Source of the DNA: Bacteroidales bacterium
Lineage (GTDB): Bacteria > Bacteroidota > Bacteroidia > Bacteroidales > F082
Length of the DNA stretch: 5,173 nt
Assembly (NCBI GenBank): GCA_017508895.1
Contig: JAFWRA010000204.1
Coordinates: forward strand, 1-5,173
Direction: 5' to 3'
In this document: in pieces, positions 1 to 4,918 of the stretch
Numbering within the stretch: the first letter of the stretch is position 1
How the letters are laid out: each line of letters begins with the position of its first letter
Notes under the pieces: model-generated
Database searches by the model: none
The model's input: the letters and a program-made list of their open reading frames with translations, nothing else
Told to the model about the DNA's origin: nothing
Program-made: the position numbers and the translations under genes

Positions 1-290
1 ATAGGTGCCTCGGGAGCCATGCGCGCTCGGTCAATAACCTCGCGCACCTCCTTCACGCCACTACTGACCGCACTCAGCTGGAAGAATTGCCGCTTGACCT
101 GCTTGGAGATGATGAAGGCCAAAGTGGTTTTGCCCACGCCAGGTGGTCCCCAAAAAATCATGGACGGCACGCGCCCGCTCTCGATGGCACGGCGCAACAC
201 GGCATGTTCACCGATGATGTGCTTCTGCCCGATGTAGTCGTCGAGCGAGGTCGGGCGCAGGCGTTCCGCTAATGGGATGGTGGATTGCAT
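1..290 (-). CDS. rarA: Replication-associated recombination protein A, AAA+ ATPase (N-terminal part)
   Basis: This is the first 96 codons of a leftward gene that runs off the left edge. The translation begins MQSTIPLAERLRPTSLDDY and has the RarA/MgsA/WRNIP1 opening (PLAxRLRPxxLDDYIGQ, residues 6-22) followed by a Walker A motif GPPGVGKT at residues 48-55, then the QLSAVSSGVKEVR segment (71-83) typical of this clamp-loader-like family. RarA is a cytoplasmic AAA+ ATPase that acts at stalled replication forks and in recombination; that role is family knowledge. Walker B, the arginine finger and the C-terminal tetramerisation region lie outside the window. The ATG at 288-290 is chosen because the family homology starts within a few residues of it and a Bacteroidota promoter sits just upstream; no Shine-Dalgarno is present, as is normal in this phylum. 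A shorter start is unlikely because the conserved PLAxRLRP begins at residue 6. Confidence 0.93.
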   Translation of the reverse strand, partial: MQSTIPLAERLRPTSLDDYIGQKHIIGEHAVLRRAIESGRVPSMIFWGPPGVGKTTLAFIISKQVKRQFFQLSAVSSGVKEVREVIDRARMAPEAP

Positions 291-306
291 CTCTGAATAT
301 TTTGCG

Positions 307-337
307 CAAAGGTACAACTATTTTTTGGCCTGCAAAA
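307..337 (-). promoter_or_regulatory. Bacteroidota-type promoter of rarA
   Basis: Read on the minus strand, TTTTG (333-337) is followed after 18 bp by TACCTTTG (307-314). This fits the Bacteroidota sigma-ABfr consensus of TTTG, about 19-21 bp, then TAnnTTTG. Transcription would begin a few bases downstream, giving a 5' leader of only about 10 nt before the rarA ATG at 290. The -7 box is a perfect match; the spacing is one base short of the usual range. Confidence 0.62.
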
Positions 338-356
338 CAATTTGTAAAAATGGCAT

Positions 357-439
357 TTTATGCTTTGGAAAGCAGAAAAATTGTCAAAATTTATGCTTTG
401 GAAAGCAGAAAATTCTCGGATTTTATGCTTTGGAAAGTA
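357..439. repeat. Three direct copies of a 14-bp dyad, 33/32-bp period
   Basis: Three copies of TTTATGCTTTGGAAAG begin at 357, 390 and 422. The first two extend to 23 identical bases (357-379 and 390-412); the third diverges after 437. The core TGCTTTGGAAAGCA (361-374 and 394-407) is a perfect inverted repeat of TGCTTT/AAAGCA around GG; the third core (426-439) has one change in its right half. The spacings of 33 and 32 bp are close to three helical turns, so the dyads face the same side of the helix. The array begins about 20 bp behind the -33 box of the rarA promoter. It could be an operator array, or a copy of a dispersed intergenic repeat. The open frame running through it on the plus strand (272-520) only reflects the 33-bp period. 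Confidence 0.75.
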
Positions 440-510
440 TATTCCAATGTGGATGTTTGGGTTGCTGTATTGATTTTTGGGGACATGGGGATACCCATTA
501 ACGACGTATG

Positions 511-542
511 CCCAAAATGAGGCTGCCGTAATGCGACAGCTC
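511..542 (-). terminator. Probable terminator of the lipoprotein operon
   Basis: On the minus strand a hairpin with stem GAG/CTC plus CTGTCG/CGGCAG (one bulged C) and loop CATTA (519-542) is followed directly by ATTTTGGG. One pair (526/536) is G-U on the minus strand but C-A on the plus, which favours the leftward reading. The U-tract is short, so efficiency may be modest. It lies about 112 bp beyond the stop codon of the 852-residue lipoprotein and before the divergently controlled rarA region, a sensible place for the operon end. Confidence 0.42.
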
Positions 543-555
543 TACAACAACTGGG

Positions 556-626
556 GGAGCCTTCCGTTCCGCCAGACCAAGCCGCTTCGTCCCTCTGCGG
601 CCTTGTCTGGCTCCACCGAAGACTCC
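556..626 (-). other. 71-nt long hairpin in the 3' untranslated region
   Basis: The minus-strand RNA folds as an outer 9-bp stem (626-618 with 564-556), a symmetric 6x6 internal loop, a 15-position inner stem (611-597 with 585-571, one A-G mismatch) and an 11-nt loop (586-596). Both wobble pairs (560/622 and 580/602) are G-U in the minus strand and A-C or C-A in the plus, so the fold belongs to the leftward transcript. It starts 28 bp after the stop codon of the lipoprotein carrying the DGR-like variable segment. No U-run follows it, so it is not a classical terminator by itself. It may protect the mRNA 3' end, work with the hairpin at 519-542 in termination, or act as the structure that DGRs use downstream of their variable repeat. 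The last idea is inference: characterised DGR target hairpins are shorter and closer to the repeat. Confidence 0.6.
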
Positions 627-654
627 TCTGCTTAAAGTTGATCTTAAATGAGTT

Positions 655-3213
655 TTACTGGGGAAGACACAAACGGAACCCGCTGAAGTAGTACGTGAAG
701 TTGGGGATGCTGTTGTAACGATTCGACACCCGGCAGTTCCCCGCGCTGCTGTTCCAGCCACCGCCGCGCAGCACGCGGTGAGAGCCAGATGAAGGACCCG
801 GTGGGTTGGTCTGCGAACCGCTGCTATAGTTGCCGTACCAGTCGCTGCACCATTCATACACATTGCCACTCATGTCGTACAGTCCAAGCTCATTAGGCGA
901 CTTCGTGGCCACGGGATGGGTCTGGTTGTTACTGTTTTCAGAATACCAAGCCACGTTCCCAATCGTATTACTGCCTGCGTACTTGTAGCCGTGGCCTTGG
1001 TTACCTCCACGGGCGGCATACTCCCATTCCGCTTCGGTAGGCAGGCGGAAGTTGCGACCCGTCAAGGCATTCAAAGCAGGAATAAATTCATTCACAATCA
1101 TATTCCAACTCACTTGTTCCACAGGTTTGTTAGTGCCTGAGAAATAGCTCGGGTTGCTGCCCATCACGGCCTGCCACAAAGCTTGTGTCACCTCGGTCTC
1201 ACCCATATAGAAAGTACTTACTGTTACGCTATGAACAGGACTTTCGTCACTATATGCCTCACTATCGTAGTTCTGCCCGTTGGGGTTGGTGCTTTGTGCG
1301 CCCATCCAGAAGGTGCCGCCTTGCACTCGTTTCATAGTAAACGAGACACCATTCACGGTGAAAGTTTGGTCGCCTCCCGAGGATATTGTGGCCGAAACCG
1401 TATTCGATGGAGGTGACTCAACATTATTATACATCGCGGTAACATAATAATTATATGTTCCCGCACTAAGATTGGAATCAGTGTACGTAGTCGCAGTATG
1501 GCCCGTCTTAATCAGAGTATTATTTCTATACACCTTGTAAAATGAGACCGTATTAGGTGCGGTCCATGTCAGATTCACATTGTTGCCGCTTACTGTTCTA
1601 CTAAGATTGGTAGGCGGTCTCACCACATACACCTTCACATTTGCCGTGGCTGTCTGTCCGATGCTGTTTACCGTTACTGTATAGGTCGTTGTCGTTGTAG
1701 GTGTAGCTGTCGGCGATTGAATTTGGGAATTGCTTAATCCTGTGGCGGGTGTCCAATTATATGTATAGTTGCCATTGCCACCCGTGGCGTTGGCGGTCAA
1801 TGTGGAACTGCTTCCAAGCGAAATAGTACTCGGATTGGCTGTCGCCGTAACGCTCAATGGAAGCAAAGTGGATTGGAAATGAGCCACATATTCCGCAGAT
1901 TCAGTAACATTAAACCGACAAGGGTTTTGTGAACTAATTACCGTTCCATTCTTGGTAAAGTTTACGAAAGCATAGTCTGGGTTGGGCGTGGCGATTAGCG
2001 TACACTCTTCATTATAATGGAATTCACCATTGCCTGAAACTGAAACTCTTCCACCTTCAGAGGGTTCAGCGGTTGCCGAAATTGTATATGTTTTCAAAGT
2101 GAAGTGTGCTTTCAAATTTCGATTTCCAGTAACATCAAAAGAATAGGTTGCGTTGGTGGAAACTTGCATGCCGTTTTCAGTCCATTTGGTAAAATCATAA
2201 CCTGGGTTGGCAGTAGCGGCAAGCACACAATGGTCGCCATAATTGTACCCTCCGCTACCCGAAACCGTTCCACCATTCTCAGGTTCAGGAGTGGCGGTTA
2301 TTGTACAAGGCTGCGCTGTGAAGTTCGCCACCAGATTACGGTTAGCCGTAACATCAAAGGTGTATTCTCTATCGGTGGAAACCTGCACACTGTTTTCAGT
2401 CCAGTTCACGAAATTGTATCCCGTGTTTTCCGTCGCTTTCGCTGTGCAAGATTGCCCTTCATCGTAGGTGCCGCCACCTGTCACTGTTCCGCCATTGCTT
2501 GGATAGGCCGAAACCTCAACCGTAAAAGTTTGCAATGGTTTTGTTTGAAAACTCACCTCATTGCCGTAAGTAAGGCCTTTGCTGTTCTTGGCATAAGCAC
2601 AAGCGTAGTATTTCGTGTTGGGAGAAAGATTGGTCAAATCACAGGTGTACTCGCCTAAATCACCTTCTTTTGAAACAAAGTTATCACTAATGGTTGGGGT
2701 GTGGTTTGTGCTCCAACACACACCGCGCTCAATGATTTGCGTACCGCCATCGTCCGTAACAATGCCACTAACCGAAGCCGTTGTAGTAGTCACATCCTCA
2801 TCCTTCACTTCGTTTGTCTTCACCGTTGGCTTCTCGTTGTCTTTGGTGGTGAAAGTCACCTTGCCACTGGTGCCAAAGCCACCCGTGTTTTTAGCGAAAG
2901 CCTCATAAACGTATGTGGTATTTGGCTCAAGGTTAGTTAATTCAGCAGAGTACACACCAGTTCCGCTGCCGCAAAAAATGGTATCCATCGCACCACCACT
3001 TTTGCCGTATGCAAAGCCTCTCGACTTCACTTCAGCACCGCCCTGGTCGGTCACTTCAGCAGAAACGCTTGCTTTGGTGTAGTTGATAGTGATGGCTCCT
3101 TCAAAAACCTTCACTGTTGGAGCATCGATTTTTTCCTTCTTGCAGGTGGTCAGCCCTATTGCAATAATTGCCATTATTGCAACGGCAGTAATTCTTTTAT
3201 AGTGCATACTCAT
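655..3213 (-). CDS. Multidomain surface lipoprotein with C-terminal FGE-sulfatase (lectin-fold) domain, probable DGR target
   Basis: 852 residues. A lipoprotein signal peptide (1-23) ends in the lipobox LTTC, with Cys24 as the predicted lipid anchor; Thr at -1 is less usual. Domains: two Fn3-like repeats (about 38-123 and 133-225, each with a YxxxAxAKN strand); three InlB-type B-repeats (about 229-299, 302-373, 375-446) with NGGTVxGxGxYxxGxxCxxxA and W/F-T-x-N-G features; an Ig/PKD-like domain (about 452-530); an Fn3 domain (about 532-611); and an FGE-sulfatase/SUMF1 domain (about 617-852) with GGTFWMGAQS, ETEVTQALWQAVMGSNPSYF, RLPTEAEWEYAARGG, GLYDMSGNVYEWCSDWYG and RVLRGGGW...GFRLCL. In true formylglycine-generating enzymes two cysteines act near the RGGSY motif; here the first aligns with Ser822 and only Cys827 remains, so ligand binding is likelier than sulfatase activation. 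The C-terminal segment has the codon pattern of a DGR variable repeat. Start: ATG at 3211-3213, 16 bp after the upstream lipoprotein gene, so the two are co-transcribed; Met3 is an alternative. Automated annotation would probably call it a SUMF1/EgtB/PvdO-family protein. Confidence 0.93.
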   Translation of the reverse strand: MSMHYKRITAVAIMAIIAIGLTTCKKEKIDAPTVKVFEGAITINYTKASVSAEVTDQGGAEVKSRGFAYGKSGGAMDTIFCGSGTGVYSAELTNLEPNTTYVYEAFAKNTGGFGTSGKVTFTTKDNEKPTVKTNEVKDEDVTTTTASVSGIVTDDGGTQIIERGVCWSTNHTPTISDNFVSKEGDLGEYTCDLTNLSPNTKYYACAYAKNSKGLTYGNEVSFQTKPLQTFTVEVSAYPSNGGTVTGGGTYDEGQSCTAKATENTGYNFVNWTENSVQVSTDREYTFDVTANRNLVANFTAQPCTITATPEPENGGTVSGSGGYNYGDHCVLAATANPGYDFTKWTENGMQVSTNATYSFDVTGNRNLKAHFTLKTYTISATAEPSEGGRVSVSGNGEFHYNEECTLIATPNPDYAFVNFTKNGTVISSQNPCRFNVTESAEYVAHFQSTLLPLSVTATANPSTISLGSSSTLTANATGGNGNYTYNWTPATGLSNSQIQSPTATPTTTTTYTVTVNSIGQTATANVKVYVVRPPTNLSRTVSGNNVNLTWTAPNTVSFYKVYRNNTLIKTGHTATTYTDSNLSAGTYNYYVTAMYNNVESPPSNTVSATISSGGDQTFTVNGVSFTMKRVQGGTFWMGAQSTNPNGQNYDSEAYSDESPVHSVTVSTFYMGETEVTQALWQAVMGSNPSYFSGTNKPVEQVSWNMIVNEFIPALNALTGRNFRLPTEAEWEYAARGGNQGHGYKYAGSNTIGNVAWYSENSNNQTHPVATKSPNELGLYDMSGNVYEWCSDWYGNYSSGSQTNPPGPSSGSHRVLRGGGWNSSAGNCRVSNRYNSIPNFTYYFSGFRLCLPQ
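682..753 (-). other. Candidate DGR variable repeat (codons 821-844 of the FGE-domain lipoprotein)
   Basis: Within codons 821-844, 14 are AAC, AGC, TAC, ATC or TTC: exactly the set made from AAC when only its adenines are replaced. They are interleaved with fixed, adenine-poor codons (GCG GGG, TGC CGG GTG TCG, CCC) and flanked by the invariant RVLRGGGW and GFRL strands. This is the signature of adenine-specific mutagenic retrohoming onto the C-terminal end of an FGE/C-type-lectin fold, as described for FGE-type DGR targets such as Treponema TvpA. The stop codon lies 24 bp past the last variable codon, also as expected. Exceptions are ACG at codon 840 and AAT at 831. No template repeat or reverse transcriptase is in the window, so the call rests on the codon pattern and position alone. 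Confidence 0.6.
1876..2529 (-). repeat. Three tandem InlB-like repeat units within the 852-residue lipoprotein
   Basis: Three coding units of about 71-72 residues (216-219 bp) lie head to tail at roughly 2529-2317, 2310-2095 and 2091-1876. Units 1 and 2 share NGGTV at the start, GYNF or GYDF followed by W-T-E-N in the middle, and VTANRNL or VTGNRNL near the end; unit 3 is more diverged (NPDYAFVNFTKNGT). They match the divergent InlB B-repeat type common in stalk regions of bacterial surface proteins and probably serve as a spacer that lifts the C-terminal domain off the membrane. The DNA similarity of units 1 and 2 could let unit number vary by recombination. Confidence 0.78.
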
Positions 3214-3224
3214 AAGATAGCTCG

Positions 3225-3235
3225 TTTAATTAGTT
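3225..3235 (-). promoter_or_regulatory. A/T-rich 11-mer before the FGE lipoprotein start
   Basis: The minus-strand sequence AACTAATTAAA lies 11 nt before the ATG at 3213 and contains the TAA stop of the preceding lipoprotein gene. The identical 11-mer lies 10 nt before that other gene's own start. Bacteroidota initiate translation at A/T-rich, weakly structured leaders instead of Shine-Dalgarno sites, so this may be the initiation element of both genes. It supports ATG 3213 over the internal ATG at 3207. Confidence 0.4.
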
Positions 3236-4417
3236 GGTTTTCAAAATACTAACAAAATCCTTGGCGGCATCCTTCAACTCTCCAAAGGCCTGGTTGCCTA
3301 ACGACAACGAACAATCCAAATTCAATATGATAAGAGAACTGTAGTATTCATTGTTGACCTCGGTATTCCCCGAATTATTCCATTCAGAGTTTTGAACCCA
3401 AGTATTGTCGTCGAGATATGTCCACTTCTTGACATTTGCGATGTTGCTGTTGGTAAAGTGGTTGCCGTTTGAGTCTTTCATGCCTTCAAACTTGAATTCG
3501 GCCTTGATGTCTCCCATTGAACTTGCCGAGACCGCGTTTCCGCTTGAACTGCTCAAACCCACATATTGCACATTGGTCAGCACACCATTCCCGTCGCTAC
3601 CCATGACAAAAACACCTTCGATATATTGATTCGATTGCAATGCGCTATTTGCAGAATCGAAAGTGAAGCGTATTCGGGAGGGCAGTGTATTTGGAACAGG
3701 GAAACGTATCGTCAGAATCGAGTTTTTGGAAGTTTGATGGAGTTTCTCTGCGATTTCCTCAAAATAGGTCTTAACCTGAGAAAAAACCTCAGCTTCATGC
3801 ACATAACTCTGCGATGAAGAAATCCCTTCAATTGTATTACGGAAAAAGTTATAGTCATAGACATCAGCACCTTTGAATGCAATGGTATGGGCTTCGATGG
3901 GTTTTTCGGCAATATTCATATTTTGGATACGCTGCTTCACCGCTTGAAGATACTGAGACCCATCGCTGTAGTTTGTGCCATGATGACTATTAGAATAATG
4001 CCACGAGCCTTCGTCCATGCCATCGGTAAAGTTGACAATGGAGACATTAATCAAATCCTTCGGAATGCCGCTTGACGAAAGCATGTCCAAAGATGTATTC
4101 ACTGCTTCAATGAGCAAGGTGGCATCATCCATCTGTAAATTATCAATAAAAGTGTTGGTTTCTGTAATCGATTGTTCATCAAGACGGGTGATCGGTTTGG
4201 TGTGTAAGGATGTGTTGAAACCTATAACACCCAGATACATGCCTGCTGGCAGTTCAGTTCCTGAACCATTGCCTCCGCCACCGTTTCCACCTCCGTTGCT
4301 TCCACCGCCTCCCCCATTGTTCGCATTGTTCGGGTCGTCAGGTTTCGTGCATCCAGCAATGCAAGCCACCGCCAACGTTAGTGCTATGGCCGCTATGACT
4401 TTCGTGTATTTACTCAT
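3230..4417 (-). CDS. Lipoprotein with glycine-rich linker and vWA-like region, function unknown
   Basis: 395 residues, first gene of the leftward pair. The signal peptide ends in the lipobox IAGC with Cys23 as the predicted anchor, followed by TKPDDPN, an acidic stretch of the kind linked to surface export in Bacteroidota. A Gly/Asn/Ser linker spans about 31-53. Residues 60-135 resemble a von Willebrand A fold: YLGVIGFNTS (61-70), then DDATLLIEAVNTSLDML (97-113), whose Thr100 fits the second MIDAS motif, and INVSIVNFTDGMDEGS (123-138), whose Asp132 fits the third (the usual TDG strand). The first MIDAS motif, DxSxS, is not visible, and the spacing to Thr100 (about 30 residues) is too short for the complete fold, so metal binding is doubtful. 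Residues 180-395 are beta-rich and unrecognised, with hydrophilic loops (SSSSGNAVSASS at 289-300). Start: ATG at 4415-4417, immediately before a basic residue and the hydrophobic core. It probably acts at the cell surface together with the FGE-domain lipoprotein 16 bp downstream. Confidence 0.9.
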   Translation of the reverse strand: MSKYTKVIAAIALTLAVACIAGCTKPDDPNNANNGGGGGSNGGGNGGGGNGSGTELPAGMYLGVIGFNTSLHTKPITRLDEQSITETNTFIDNLQMDDATLLIEAVNTSLDMLSSSGIPKDLINVSIVNFTDGMDEGSWHYSNSHHGTNYSDGSQYLQAVKQRIQNMNIAEKPIEAHTIAFKGADVYDYNFFRNTIEGISSSQSYVHEAEVFSQVKTYFEEIAEKLHQTSKNSILTIRFPVPNTLPSRIRFTFDSANSALQSNQYIEGVFVMGSDGNGVLTNVQYVGLSSSSGNAVSASSMGDIKAEFKFEGMKDSNGNHFTNSNIANVKKWTYLDDNTWVQNSEWNNSGNTEVNNEYYSSLIILNLDCSLSLGNQAFGELKDAAKDFVSILKTN

Positions 4418-4427
4418 AGTTATGAAT

Positions 4428-4438
4428 TTTAATTAGTT
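4428..4438 (-). promoter_or_regulatory. A/T-rich 11-mer before the vWA-like lipoprotein start
   Basis: Minus-strand AACTAATTAAA, identical to the element before the downstream gene of the pair, lies 10 nt before the ATG at 4417 in a leader without any Shine-Dalgarno. It is a likely ribosome loading region in the Bacteroidota manner. No convincing TAnnTTTG promoter is visible between here and the structured RNA ending at 4558. The best candidate, around 4450-4480 (TTTG then TAGAATTT), has poor spacing. Confidence 0.4.
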
Positions 4439-4557
4439 ATAAATCTGTTAGTTAAATTCTATTTTTCTTGCCCGTCAAATACCCAAACCCGGACAGATTA
4501 AACCCATTTCCAAACCACACAAAAGAAAAGCGGGGTATCTTATGCCTCTGCCAGTCC

Positions 4558-4759
4558 GTGACTTTAGGCCCTAGGAAAACCCTCATAAATGAACTGATCA
4601 GATTGATACCCACGCAAGCGGTATAAACATTAAACCCGAAAAGTGTGCATGAGGTTTTGCCCTCTGCACACTAACGGGAAGTAATACACTTCACCGCGCG
4701 GCATCCACTTCTGCATAGTCCTTGATTTATGAGTTTGAATTTCCTAGGTTCAAAGCCAC
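4558..4759 (-). ncRNA. Structured RNA candidate: 202-nt unbranched rod
   Basis: Read leftward, this stretch folds into one long hairpin. Stems in order: 4759-4751 with 4566-4558; 4748-4740 with 4578-4570 (perfect, CCTAGGAAA/TTTCCTAGG); 4733-4725 with 4590-4582 (perfect, CTCATAAAT/ATTTATGAG); 4721-4717 with 4595-4591; 4713-4711 with 4601-4599; 4704-4700 with 4610-4606; 4699-4696 with 4615-4612; 4695-4692 with 4623-4620; 4685-4682 with 4632-4629; 4678-4675 with 4638-4635; 4671-4665 with 4649-4643; and 4664-4661 with 4654-4651, closing a 6-nt loop. That is about 67 pairs. All six non-canonical pairs are G-U in the minus RNA and would be A-C in the plus strand, which fixes the sense. The rod shape and length recall 6S RNA, but I see no large central bubble, so the family is open. 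It may be a free RNA or the leader of the lipoprotein operon that starts at 4417. Confidence 0.6.
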
Positions 4760-4760
4760 C

Positions 4761-4790
4761 AAAAACAAGCGTCAGCAAACGCCTTCTTGT
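4761..4790 (-). terminator. Terminator-like hairpin just before the rod RNA
   Basis: On the minus strand a GCGT/ACGC stem with 6-nt loop (4769-4782), extended by ACAA/TTGT across a 4-nt bulge, is followed by TTGTTTTTGG. It could end or attenuate a short leftward transcript begun near 4820, or simply be the 5' domain of the structured RNA that follows at 4759. The stem is short, so the call is weak. Confidence 0.3.
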
Positions 4791-4824
4791 TATGTCATCC
4801 TCCTCGTTTCCGAAAAGGACACTG

Positions 4825-4854
4825 CAAAGAAACGAAAAAAAATGCTTCCACAAA
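4825..4854 (-). promoter_or_regulatory. Possible promoter of the leftward RNA
   Basis: On the minus strand TTTG (4851-4854) is followed after 18 bp by TTTCTTTG (4825-4832), one mismatch from TAnnTTTG. The spacing equals that of the rarA promoter in this window. It would start a leftward transcript near 4816-4820, about 60 nt before the rod. A second weaker option, TTTG-N17-TGGCTTTG ending at about 4751, would start inside the rod's outer stem. Confidence 0.33.
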
Positions 4855-4874
4855 CAAAACTGCCTTATTTTCCC

Positions 4875-4882
4875 TATTTTTG
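4875..4882 (+). promoter_or_regulatory. -7 box of the C69 peptidase promoter
   Basis: TATTTTTG matches TAnnTTTG exactly and lies 36 bp before the ATG at 4919, leaving a leader of about 30 nt. No clear TTTG box is present 19-21 bp upstream, where the sequence is A/C-rich, so the promoter may be weak or need an activator. It is divergent from the leftward RNA promoter candidate. Confidence 0.42.
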
Positions 4883-4918
4883 TCCCGCAATTATTCAGCA
4901 AATTACAACAAAACAATT

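Noticed and set aside
485..498. Small hairpin ATGGG-GATA-CCCAT
   Set aside because: Only 5 bp of stem with no tract after it; easily explained by chance.
272..520. Plus-strand open frame with a repeated YALESRK peptide
   Set aside because: The peptide repeat is only the translation of the 33-bp DNA repeat. The third copy is shifted by one base and breaks the pattern, there is no known domain, and the frame overlaps the rarA promoter and part of the operon terminator.
537..553. ACAACAACT stretch as a remnant of a DGR template repeat
   Set aside because: Only two AAC-like units, and the flanks do not match the RGGGW or GFRL coding frame of the variable segment on either strand.
498..869. Minus-strand open frame overlapping the end of the FGE-domain gene
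   Set aside because: It is an out-of-frame shadow of the GC-rich FGE segment and the 3' hairpins; no family resemblance and no promoter of its own.
655..1380. Active formylglycine-generating (sulfatase-maturing) enzyme
   Set aside because: The first of the two key cysteines aligns with Ser822, no sulfatase gene is nearby, and the protein is a surface-type lipoprotein with a long stalk; the domain is better read as a lectin-like binder.
4558..4759. Retron msr-msd or integron attC site as explanation for the long hairpin
   Set aside because: No reverse transcriptase or integrase lies alongside, there are no attC-type boxes, and the G-U pattern indicates selection on RNA of one strand instead of a DNA fold.
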